This document shows, in pieces, positions 54,060 through 64,000 of a stretch of DNA of 64,000 bases. The position numbers and the translations under genes were made by a program. The notes under the pieces are model-generated. The model saw nothing but the letters and a program-made list of their open reading frames with translations, was not told where the DNA came from and searched no databases. The stretch is taken from positions 16,499,572 through 16,563,571 of the forward strand of contig JANCRA010000009.1 in assembly GCA_024362935.1 (NCBI GenBank), written 5' to 3'. Origin of the DNA: Setophaga petechia (Eukaryota; Chordata; Aves; Passeriformes; Parulidae). Positions within the stretch are counted from its first letter, which is position 1. The number at the start of each line of letters is the position of its first letter.

Positions 54060-55030
54060 GACAACTTGCTCCTCACAGGCAACTGGTTTACATCTGTCAT
54101 TGCATCAATTCCTTTTCTCACTCCCTCTCCGTCCTTCCAAACTTTACCTGCTCCTTATTGACATTTATGCTAAATTCAGTTTCTTTGGCCTTTCCCGTTC
54201 ACTGACTGCCACCACCTCCACATCTTCCCTTCTCCCATGTCCACTCATCCTCCATCCCAGCCTTGCCCCTCATTTTACCACCTCTTTTTCTGCCTCCCAC
54301 ATACACTGTCATTATCTGCATCTCCCAGCTTCCTCACCTAGCTTGCTTTTTGTTGAGAAGATAATCCTCTTCGTCTCTCACACAAAATTTTGCTAGAAAG
54401 AGATCAGTGAACCTGGACACCCGTATGGAAACACTTCTGCTGGACTTTCCTAGTTTCACTTGCTCACACTTCTACATGAATAATATATATGGAAGTTGGA
54501 CTTCCCTCTTATCCCTTCTGTTTTCACCTGCCCACTCCCAGACATCATCTCATGTTTTCTCCTACTCTCACTGCCATCCCCACCCTTCTCCCTGTTACTG
54601 CTACTCCCCTGTAGCAGGGTAGACACACAGGTGTCTTCAATTACATTCAAAGCCCTTCTCTATCACTTTAACTTCTTTTTGAGTGTTTCTATTCAACATT
54701 TACACAACCAATGGATCATTGTAGCCTTCTCCTCTGCCATAAACCCCTGTATATGTACAGCTTTACTTAGATTCAGATATTCTCTTTCGCCTCAGATATT
54801 TGTTTACCCTTCAATCCTGCCATCCTTTTCCTCAAATACAACTGATTCTCTTGTCCTTGTAATCTTTGGAGGTTGATATTTTACTGCTAGAAGAGCTTGC
54901 CTTCTACCATCTGAGGAATTATCTGTCAAATTTCAGATGAACCTGCCCACGATCTACCCAGGGTATGAAGCCAGTTGTACATCAAATGCCTCCAATAGTC
55001 CCAGGTAAGAGCCACGTCATACTGACACAT
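54060..55030 (+). other. Pyrimidine-skewed block in intron 2
   Basis: For about 1 kb the plus strand is strongly biased to C and T, with TCTCC, CCTCC and TTCTC motifs. This opens frames of 71-126 codons on that strand only. No protein family is recognisable. The block may be part of the decayed LINE whose 3' end lies next to exon 2, or simple drift. Confidence 0.4.
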
Positions 55031-55062
55031 CCACACATACACACACACTCCCTCTCTCTCTG
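55031..55062 (+). repeat. (CA)n(CT)n microsatellite
   Basis: A short CA run passes directly into a CT run within a pyrimidine-rich part of intron 2. Simple sequence, no coding content. Confidence 0.8.
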
Positions 55063-55239
55063 CTCTGCTGGAAGACAGCCCATGCTGCCAAGAACAGTCA
55101 CCCATCAGCTGCAGGTAGGCTGGCAAGCTCCCACATCTGAAATACCAAGTTTTACTCCTCCCTCACACCCGTTACTCACTCCTGCTGCCATCCCTCAGGG
55201 AGCACCAGTGAAACTTTCAGGACAAGATCACCAAGCCTC

Positions 55240-55869
<630 letters not shown>

Positions 55870-58659
55870 CTATTGAAAGATTTTTTTCCCATATATGACT
55901 TATCCCTGAATGTCAAGCAGCTATTTTCAAGGCTTTTTTCCCATTTTCTGAGTTGTTTGGAAGATGAGGACAAAATTAATATACAATACTTCAAGTACTT
56001 TGGGTTTTGTTAGAATGGTGCACTGCAGACAGCATTAATGTTTAAAATTTAGAGATTGCCCCCAATCTTTCTCATCATTCCTAAACACATATCTTAAGCT
56101 CAGTTATTCTGATTTGCACAACAGATAATATATTCAGAGAAAAAAGTTTTTAGATTGCCAAAATTAGCAGGAATGAGGAACCTATGAAACTTGTCTTGCA
56201 AAATAAATCCTGAAAAAATGCATTTTAATTGGAATTGTGAAATAAAGCAATGTTACACACGAAACCAAAAGATCTCCTTTCAGACATCAATGAATCAGAA
56301 ATACAGGGAAAGATTTACTCACAGTATGATCTTCCAGAGGCTTGAGAAATGAAAATCCTTAGTATAGTCCAGTGTCATGCATTTCTGTTTAGATAGTAAC
56401 CATTCTCTCTGGTGTGTTATCATTTACTCATCTAAAATTCAGACATTAAAACATCCTACACCTGAGTGTAACAGTGTGTACATGATTAAGTTTTCCCATG
56501 CAAATAACAGCAAACTTACACCGACATTTGTTCTCTTAGAAACAAGAATACTCTGCAGAGAAGCACTGCTTTTGCAAATCTCCAAGGTTCAGTACCCATG
56601 CACACAGTATAAGTATCTGTATCAAGTATTGGCTCATCTGGTTCTGAGGGTTTGGGGATTTTCTGGCAGCCTTCCCTGCAAATTTCTTACTTCTTCAGTG
56701 AGGATGCTACTGGTGAAATCTAGCATAAGCCTAGTAATCCTGTGTTTAAAAATGGAAATTTCTTCTTATTTGGGAGTGCTAGTCTAATACTGTAATGGTC
56801 TCACAGGAAGTTATCCAGCAACATTCAGAAGCATGCTGCTGTGTTATGCTACTTTCTGAGTCACAAAATAAGGTGTGTCCTGCACAGAGTAGCATTTTCA
56901 ATACATTATGTGAATTTTCATGTATGAGTACACTGCATAACTATTTTTTAAAGCTTATTGGAAATTATATGTATATGAAATAATGAAATAACAGTATTGT
57001 GTGTGTTGAGCCTCACATGGCCAATAAAAAAGCACTTTCATGGCTTTTTTAAACAATTAATTTGGCATCTCCCACAAAATAGTTGTGCACTAATCAATAG
57101 CAGGCATGAATTGCAGAGATTGAACATAGCACAAGTTGAAGCCAATAGGGAAAATTTATAGCAAAGCTAATGGAAAGATGAAAAGTATTCCCTGTAAGGG
57201 AGTATTGATCATTGCCTTATATATTATTCAGCACTACAAACACCACAGTATTATTGTTTTGATAACCCTTCTTTAAGGCCTGGTCATTTTAAATTACTCT
57301 CTACATATGCACAAATAAAAAATACTGGGAGGAAATATTTTGCCACTATGTAATTATTTAAGTAATATAAAGTGGCAGCACACCTTTTGTCTGGTATATG
57401 TAGAGTCTCAGATACAATTGATCCATTGAAACAATTTTAAAATTCCCATTATATCTGGACATGCAATACTTTCAGATTTCTTACTAAGGCTTTTTCTCTA
57501 AAGCTTTTACCAAAATATCATATTACTTGATACATGTTACAAAGCAATTTTAACTGAGTTTAAATCTTACATTAAGTGTTTATTAGACACTACTATAGCT
57601 AAGTTAGTGAGTCTGGCATTTTTCATATCAGTCCAAATGTAGTCTCTAATTGCTGTCATCATTTCAAATATTTGAATGCATGCTGCTTACTGCATCAAAA
57701 GAACAAAAAAGGCACTGTCACATCCTATCGTAAGTGCAGAAAATTAATTTAAGATACTTGGCAAAGAGCATGCACATATTTGAGATCAGAATAGAGACTT
57801 CTTCATTTGAAATACTCAAAAGCCTACTCACAGCAAGTTTTATGTGCCATATTAAATCCTTCAAGAGATTATCTGTGACCAAGCATCCAGTCTTACAGAA
57901 GTCTTGTCAGCTAAAGGATTGCATTTGTCCCACAGTTCCGTGCATATTTTCACTGTATAGTGTCTATAATATACAGATAGTACTTAGGACCTGAACTAGA
58001 TATTAAAATAGACAATCCTCTTCAAAATGAGGCTGTATCAAATGAAAATCAGGACAACTCCAAACTTTGAAAGCTAGGGCCCTATTTATAGCAAGAAAAT
58101 GTGGAAAGGAAGAGAAGTAGAGAGGAAATAACTCAGTACATGGGGTGCTGAATTTCTTCTCACTGCATTGAACTGGTGTTATTAAGGAAAATGCTCAAAG
58201 ATCCATTCCTTCACAAAGATAGGAAGAAAGTTTCAGGGAAGCTTTTTAATTCCTACATGCCCACATCAGCCCTTCACACACCTTCTTCTACATGATCAAA
58301 CTCAGACCATGCTGAATGGCGCAGGACAGCAGCCTGACATAAATGCTGGTCCTGTTCTCCTGACACACTCACAGGTGAGAGGAGGTGTGTTGTTCACTAA
58401 AGTAAAACTTTAATTTGCATCTGTCTTAGCTATGGTGAAAAGCAGGCCTACACAAGCATTTTCCTTAGCTTTCAGGCAATGAACATCTCTGTAACGGCAC
58501 AGTTTTATGTTGTTGCTCGTTTGCCCTTTGCCCATTTTTGTCTCTGGCTACACATTGGCTTTCTTTGTATCAATGGAGCAGTTCAGCTTTCCCTTAGCAC
58601 TGCAACAGACCATCTATGACAACGAAGACGGTGAGCAAATATCTCTGCCAGACCCCTCT

Positions 58660-59480
58660 TTGTACGGCTTCCAGGGGAAGGGGAGCGCAGGGGGAGCACT
58701 GGGGGACCCTCCGGACTGTTCTCTCTCCGGGCTGCCGCGGAGAGCGGCGGGGCGGGGGAAGTGGAGCCCTTGGTGTCTCAGAAGCCGCCGGGAGGTCAGC
58801 CCAGAGATGGGGCGAGGGAAGGAGCTTCCCCTGCGCCCCCCTGCCGCCGGCGCTCCCCTCTCGGCCTCCCGCCCGCCGGCCGAGGCTGCGGTGCGGGGCT
58901 GCGCGGAGACACGCGGGGCTGAGCGCTCCGCCGAGATGCGTCCCGCCTGTCGCAGCTGTCACCACCCCGCCCGCTCCCCCACATGATGCCAATTAAAAGA
59001 CGGGAGCGAAGACAGACACGGCACCCCCAGGCAGCAGGGCCCTGCTTCAGTTTCAGGCTCTCACAGCGCCCTTGCCCGCCCCCCCCCCAATCCCCTCCCC
59101 TCTGCAACCCTCAATAGCGGAGAAGACTGTCGGGCCTGCTCGGCGCCTTTCCCTCCGCCTAAAACCTGGCTCACGATTCCCAGTCCCAGGGGCCAGCGCC
59201 TTCCCCGCATGCATCACCTTCCCCCCACCCCGCCCCGGCCTGCTGGCTCTCCCCGGAGACAGCGCGGGCGGGGGCAGGCCCGCCCACCCGCATTCAGCAG
59301 CAGAGGGGCGGGCAGCGAAGGGACCCCCGGCCGGAGCCGCCCCCGCGCCCTCCCGGCGCTGAGCCCGCCCCGCCAGCCCAGCGCCGGAGCAGGCAGGGCG
59401 GGCCGGGCAGGCGGAGGGCGGGCGGCTGCGCGGCTCCCGCAGATGATGAACGCAGCGGTTCCTTGTAGCAGCAGGTCCCG
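58660..59480. promoter_or_regulatory. Large CpG island in intron 1
   Basis: About 800 bp of GC- and CpG-rich sequence sits 2.8-3.7 kb downstream of exon 1. It includes a C10 run near 59080 (a further minus-strand G4 pattern, 59076-59101) and GC boxes. Overlapping open frames of 96-159 codons on both strands have Ala/Arg/Pro/Gly-rich composition and match no family I know, so I read the block as regulatory. An unannotated first exon or antisense start is possible. Confidence 0.55.
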
Positions 59481-59691
59481 GGGAGCGGAGGTCACCTGCT
59501 GACAAGCTTTTTTTTTTTTCCTTTTCCTGCATGCTCCTATTTTTTTAATGCTGTGCATGCAGTACTTGTGCTGACGCACAGAGACACGCCTCTCCGCTGT
59601 TAAAGAGTTCCTGAATTTACAATGACTCTACTGTCTAGCCAATGCCCTACACTAAAGGAGACTGCATCAAAAAAATTTCTTTTGTGACCCG

Positions 59692-59735
59692 GGAGAGATA
59701 AGGCTTTGATCACCTGAGATCACATTACGGGGGGG
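59692..59735. promoter_or_regulatory. TCF/LEF-like site with flanking inverted repeat
   Basis: CTTTGATC at 59704-59711 matches the TCF/LEF core (GATCAAAG on the minus strand). It overlaps GATCACCTGAGATCAC, an imperfect inverted repeat that contains an E-box-like CACCTG. FGF9 has been described as a Wnt/beta-catenin-responsive gene, which makes the site plausible. A single short motif is weak evidence. Confidence 0.3.
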
Positions 59736-60539
59736 ACCCAGCCGGGTTCTCCCGGGGAGCTTTTCTTTTAGAGATGGACATCTTGCTGCAGGAATTGCGA
59801 AATGCCAGGGCTCCCAGAACCGGGCGAGTATAGACACACAATATGGCTCGGTTCATTGTACGCAATAGGCACACATCCAACATAGCATCACAAAAGAATT
59901 ACTCTTATCTGATGTCTCTCCAGAGGTGTGTGCGGGGAGGGGGATTCCCACAGGGCAGAGCCCAGAGAGGAGTTTACGCGCAGCCCCCGGGGTTTTCTCT
60001 TTGTCCTCCTTATTCCTGGAGAAAAACTTCCTTCTGACGCGTACCCCCGCATCCACACACGGGCAAGCATGTTTCCCGCACACGCTCGCAAGAGACCATG
60101 TGAGCCCGCTCTCCGCAGGGCAGCTCCCGAGTTGGGATGCGGACCTTCCCAGGATCATCAGAAGATTTCAAAATCATCAAAACTCAAATAGCACCAGCTA
60201 TTCTGTGACCTTCCGGCAAACACAACGGCAATGTCACAGCACCGATACAGAAGTACCTTCCCGCAAAGAAGCCGGGAGCCCCTAGGCATCCCACGGGTTT
60301 GCCGTGCCCGGTCTTCCCAACCCCGGAGCGAGCAGGGGCATCACCGGCGCGCTGCATGGGGAAAAGAGTTACCACCGAGGCGCGTCCCGGTGGGGGGAAG
60401 AGGGAGATCAAACCGACAAGGACAAAAAAAAAAAAAATCTATTTAAAGCCAAGGCGCTGCAAGGGGTGGAAGAACTGCCCCTCGGAATTGTCAGCTTCCT
60501 ACAACTGCGGCTGGAAAGCCATTTTTAAAAATAGACGCC

Positions 60540-60980
60540 ACGAATAATGTGGTCACCGCCGCCTTGCGAAGGGAACAGCTGGCGGCCCTCCTCCGGGGGC
60601 GGCGGGGCCCCGCGGCCGGCCGGCTGCCGGTGCGCGCAGCGCCCTACACCTGCTGCGGCCCCGCTCCGCGCCTCCCCGCCGGCCCCGCGCCCGCCGCCCT
60701 GAGCCCGCACCGCAGCGGGCAAGGGGAACCTGCGGCGGCGGCTCGGCAGCCACGCGCGGCGCCTGCCCGTGCCAAGGAAAACGCCTAGCTGCAACACACC
60801 CCCACCCCCCCTCCCGCCCGTTCCCCTCACTACGCGTCTGCCTTAAACACTTTCCGCACTTTTTCTCGCCAGGAAGCGTGGACGTTACGCCCCCGGGAGA
60901 GCCGCGACGCTGCCCCCACCCCGCACCCAGCCCCGGAGATCGCGGGCGGGCGGCGTGGGAGGGAGAAAGAGCCTGTAAGC
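60540..60980. promoter_or_regulatory. CpG island in intron 1
   Basis: This is a dense CpG block of about 440 bp with high G+C, flanked by AT-rich sequence. It could be an alternative promoter, an enhancer or a Polycomb-type island of a developmental gene. Open frames of up to about 100 codons on both strands here are compositional. A G-quadruplex motif lies inside it. Confidence 0.55.
60799..60826 (-). other. G-quadruplex motif (minus strand)
   Basis: The plus strand shows C-runs of 5, 7, 3, 3 and 4 with loops of 1-3 bases, so the sense strand of FGF9 has a short-loop G-quadruplex pattern. Confidence 0.5.
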
Positions 60981-61454
60981 AGCGTGAGAGTGTCAGGGAG
61001 CAGTGGATGGAGGGGGATGGAGGATGAACCTGCGACCATGCTAGAGCCTCAGTCCTCTCCTCCCCCGTCCCTCCCTCTCCGCTTCCCTTATGAGCCCTTT
61101 GGAGATCATCTCCTACAACACCGGCATTATCTAAATAGCTTCACAAAGCAATAAAATGCAGCTTAGATATCGTTCAACATCTGGCATTAAAATACAAAGA
61201 GAGAAAAAAAATCAACACAGGACTTTGTTTTTATGACCGAATTTAAGTGTTGTCAGATTGGTTCACTCACAAGTTAACTCCTTCCAACAGCTGGGAGCGT
61301 GGCGAGCTAACCTGGCATATTTTCCGCACCCCTCTTTAAAAAAACCCCAAAGTATCAGCTCAGCCAGGCTGTTTTAGTCACTTTCATACATTCAGTCTGC
61401 TGGGCCTTTAACAGACTCCCTGGCAGCCGGAAAGCTCCAGGTCCGCTGGACTCG

Positions 61455-61490
61455 CGTGTGCATGTGCATGTGTGCGTGTGTGCGTGCACA
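61455..61490 (+). repeat. GT/GC-rich microsatellite
   Basis: This is an alternating purine-pyrimidine tract of GTGTGCATGTGCATG-type units in intron 1, capable of Z-DNA. It sits inside a GC-rich block, 61420-61800, that otherwise shows no recognisable gene. Confidence 0.7.
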
Positions 61491-62185
61491 GGCTCTCCGG
61501 AGCGGCCGGGGCTAGCAGCCCTCCAGCCCTCGCTGCTGAGTCACAAATAGTGTCCCCTGGAAAGGAAACCCAGGGAATGCTCTTTTCAAATTCGCTGTGA
61601 CACGCCACACAGCTCGAGAAAGGCAGGCTTTGGCGCAGGATTCCCGGCTGGCTCCGGACCCCACCTGCTCTCCCTCTTTCCCGGGGCGCCTGTCACCGGC
61701 ACTGCCGCACGGCTGCGGGTGCGGGCTCGGGCGGGCGGAGAGCCTGGCTGCGGGTCGGCTGCGGGTGCGCTGCCGCTAAATCCTCGCCGAGCAGCGAACC
61801 AGATAGGGTGTGCAATTCGGGCAGTTACTAGGGCAGGTAATCGGCAGAGAAAACGAAAGAAAAGCCCTCGTCAATTTGCGTATAGGACGAGAGCCACTCC
61901 CTCCAGGAAACTCGGTGAATTTTAAATTGTGGTGGTTAATGATTAAAAACCCTTTAAACTCGCGAAATCAAATCATTCAGCAGAGACGTCCCGAGCAAAA
62001 ATTCCACCACCGCCACCATCACCTCCCAGTACGCGTCTGCTCTTAAGCAGAACTTGGGGCTACACAAACATCGCTACCGAGCACCCGGCGAGGGCTCCTG
62101 CTCCGCCGCGGCGGTGCCGCTCGTGTACATCTGCACCTCCGGACACATTCATTTTTCCCCTCGGCGGATCAGCCATCAACACAAA

Positions 62186-62229
62186 CCCCCCTTCCCTCCC
62201 TCCTCGCACCCCCCACCGTCCCCCCGCCC
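62186..62229 (-). promoter_or_regulatory. G-run block just inside intron 1 (G-quadruplex motif)
   Basis: On the FGF9 sense strand this block holds six G-runs of three or more, with long runs of six at both ends, starting about 58 nt after the exon 1 donor. It fits a (G3+N1-7)4-type quadruplex pattern. Intronic G-runs near a 5' splice site often act as splicing enhancers through hnRNP F/H. Sequence only; no function shown. Confidence 0.5.
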
Positions 62230-62273
62230 GCAGTTCTGCCCCATTATTTCATCACATGACCACTAAAGGGTTA

Positions 62274-62579
<306 letters not shown>

Positions 62580-62691
62580 TTAGAGAATGAGAATAAACAA
62601 TAATGATGGTGCCAAACCCAGGAGATATAAGATTAGGTATATTCCACTCCTCTCCCCTCCCTAGCGCAGTTACAGAGAAAATGTTCTTTCT

Positions 62692-62709
62692 TCAATCCAT
62701 TAAATGCAT
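62692..62709 (-). other. Minimal upstream ORF, five codons
   Basis: ATG CAT TTA ATG GAT TGA is a five-codon ORF with an internal in-frame ATG, ending about 127 nt before the FGF9 start. It leaves room for reinitiation at the main ATG, whose own -3 base is not optimal. No ATG is seen between it and the FGF9 start. Confidence 0.4.
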
Positions 62710-62765
62710 AAATAAAAGTAATATTCTGTTTTGACTGGTACAGGTTCAAGGTCAAACCAGTTAGT

Positions 62766-62841
62766 CTAAGAAACCACCACTTTATACTCACACACTGACA
62801 TATTTATAAACATATAGATGTGTATATCTATATAAATGCAT
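62766..62841 (-). other. Pair of overlapping short upstream ORFs
   Basis: One ATG at 62839-62841 opens a 17-codon frame stopping at 62788. Another ATG at 62811-62813, with an in-frame second ATG at 62799-62801, opens a 15-codon frame stopping at 62766. The two are in different frames and overlap. They lie about 200-280 nt ahead of the FGF9 ATG in the mature leader, so scanning ribosomes would meet them. Confidence 0.35.
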
Positions 62842-63187
62842 ATATCCCCAGCTCTTAGCAAGCAATACGGTCTTCAGCCCATCCAACTGTAATAAAGAAA
62901 AAAATCCGTAGTTTCTCCATTTGGTTTAAGATAAGAATGACCATAGCAACTTAAATACCTAGGCGTTATAGGGATTTTTTTTTTTTAAGATGCACAGGCT
63001 ACGTCAGGATTTATGGATTCTGACTCCAGAAAGGCATGCGCTGTTTTTACTCTATAACAGACTGCATACATCAGCATGAATCCTGCAAAGGGGGAGGGGG
63101 GAAATCTCACGTTGTTGGCTGAGATAAATCCAAAAAAAAAATTGGAAAAAAGAAAAAGGAAAAAAAAACTTTTGACGTCCAAATCTA

Positions 63188-63379
63188 TTATCCAGAATTC
63201 TCAGGAGGCTCAGCAGATGTCCACTGGTTTAGGATTATTGACGATCCACAAGCAAAGCAGCAACATACAAGTGCTTGTGTCTTTCTTGGCTGGCTCGAAA
63301 CAGGTGTTGCTTCTGCAGGGCTCCCTGTGAAATGTTGTACTCCAGCACTGAGCTGCAGCTCTTGACTGTGGATCTCCAT
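63188..63379 (-). other. Upstream ORF in FGF9 leader, 63 codons
   Basis: A true ATG at 63377-63379 opens a 63-codon frame ending at 63188, inside the proposed leader and about 0.6 kb before the FGF9 start. The peptide resembles nothing I recognise, and any role would be cis-acting repression rather than a product. A second frame, 63210-63410 (ATG at 63408-63410, 66 codons), overlaps it. Both matter only if transcription starts above 63410. Confidence 0.3.
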
Positions 63380-63459
63380 CCAGCACGCAGAGTGGCGCAG
63401 GAAGAGGCATTGGGCTGGGTTTAAGGTAGTCCTGATTGCTGCTGGAAGGATTCTCCGAG

Positions 63460-64000
63460 GTCCTAGCGCTCAGCCCTACCTGCTGCAATACCGAGCCGCT
63501 TCCAGCGCTCGGCACGGCGCGGAGCGGCTCTTGCTGCTCTGCGGCAGCGCGGCGCTCGCCGGCAAATAAATAAATAAGTGGGCGAAACTTTGGGGGAGGA
63601 ATAAAGCGACGCGATGCTAAATATACCGCGCCCGCCCGCTGCGGGAAGCGGGCTCCTCGGGAGATGCCCGCATAGCCCGAGTCCCCGCTGACATTGGCGG
63701 GGGGAGCGGGGCGGGCAGCGCCCTGCCCGCCCAGCCCGTGCTCGGCCCGGGGCCCGGCCCCGCCGCAGCGGAGGCGGAGGCGAGCCCGCCCCGCACCGCT
63801 CTGCAGCCCGGCCCCGGCCCGCTCTGCCGCAGGTAACCGGGCTGCCGCTGTCCCAAGCGGGGTTCAAACTCAGCTCCCGCGGGCGAACCGGCGGGGCGCG
63901 GGAAGTTGGGGAGCTGGGGCGGGTGGTGCGGGTCGGTATTGCCCACGCCGCAGTTCTTGCCTTCTCCGCTCTGGCCCCCCGGCTCGGCAGTCCGCAGCCC
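63460..64000 (-). promoter_or_regulatory. FGF9: CpG-island promoter of FGF9
   Basis: This block is very rich in G+C and CpG, with several GGGCGG-type GC boxes, for example near 63710 and 63919. It lies directly upstream of the FGF9 leader in an otherwise AT-rich window. It includes a TATA-like element and runs off the end of the window, so the upstream part of the promoter is not visible. Long open frames in it, such as those between 63463 and 63946, come from GC composition and are not genes. Confidence 0.65.
63618..63625 (-). promoter_or_regulatory. FGF9: TATA-like box
   Basis: On the minus strand this reads TATATTTA inside GGTATATTTAGC, an AT-rich island within the CpG-rich promoter. A start 25-30 nt downstream would fall near 63590. 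The same bases also resemble a MEF2-type element (YTAWWWWTAR with one mismatch). No transcript evidence is available here. Confidence 0.45.

Noticed and set aside
58507..59582. Several overlapping open frames of 76-159 codons on both strands
   Set aside because: They lie in a CpG island, are Ala/Arg/Pro/Gly-rich, overlap in nearly every frame and match no protein family I know. GC-rich DNA lacks stop codons by composition.
60525..60830. Open frames of 66-101 codons on both strands
   Set aside because: Same CpG-island artefact; no domain, no splice context.
62985..63182. 65-codon minus-strand frame in the FGF9 leader
   Set aside because: It begins with TTG, not ATG, and encodes a Phe-rich A/T-run translation, so I did not count it as an upstream ORF.
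63463..63946. 134- and 109-codon minus-strand frames upstream of FGF9
   Set aside because: GC-driven frames in the promoter island; they cross the proposed TATA box and transcription start.

Overview
This window is vertebrate, almost certainly avian, nuclear DNA. It is intron-rich and mostly AT-rich non-coding sequence with sharp CpG islands. The interspersed repeats that can be recognised are CR1-type LINE fragments, the characteristic retroposon of birds and other sauropsids, plus older LINE relics. No bacterial or viral gene organisation is present.

The only protein-coding gene I can support is FGF9 (fibroblast growth factor 9). It lies on the minus strand and is complete in three coding exons: exon 1 at 62288-62564, exon 2 at 55729-55832 and exon 3 at 36885-37130. 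The joined frame is 277+104+246 nt, giving 208 residues plus stop. All four splice sites are canonical GT/AG and the phases agree. Intron 1 is about 6.5 kb and intron 2 about 18.6 kb.

Layout from high to low coordinate, which is the direction of transcription: a CpG-island promoter with a TATA-like box (about 63.46-64.0 kb); a long 5' leader of roughly 1 kb with several short upstream ORFs; exon 1; an intron 1 that holds GC-rich islands, G-quadruplex-type G-runs and a TCF/LEF-like site; exon 2, with an old L2/MIR-like repeat ending beside its splice donor; a large intron 2 carrying two younger CR1 fragments, a roughly 670-bp ancient CR1/L3-like relic, a second L2-like relic and simple repeats; exon 3; then a probable long 3' UTR with a purine-rich tract, an AU-rich block and several poly(A) hexamers, and a cluster of three TGTAAATA sites. 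From about 33.7 kb down to 1 lies gene-desert-like sequence with no recognisable gene. It holds only small tandem repeats, a perfect hairpin, a weak CR1 scrap and a pair of diverged 70-bp direct repeats.

I found no novel multi-gene system. What merits a second look is regulatory or evolutionary: the upstream ORFs, the G-run block beside the exon 1 donor, the Pumilio/FOX-like site cluster, a template-switch-like palindrome inside a CR1, and repeats lying very close to FGF9 splice sites.
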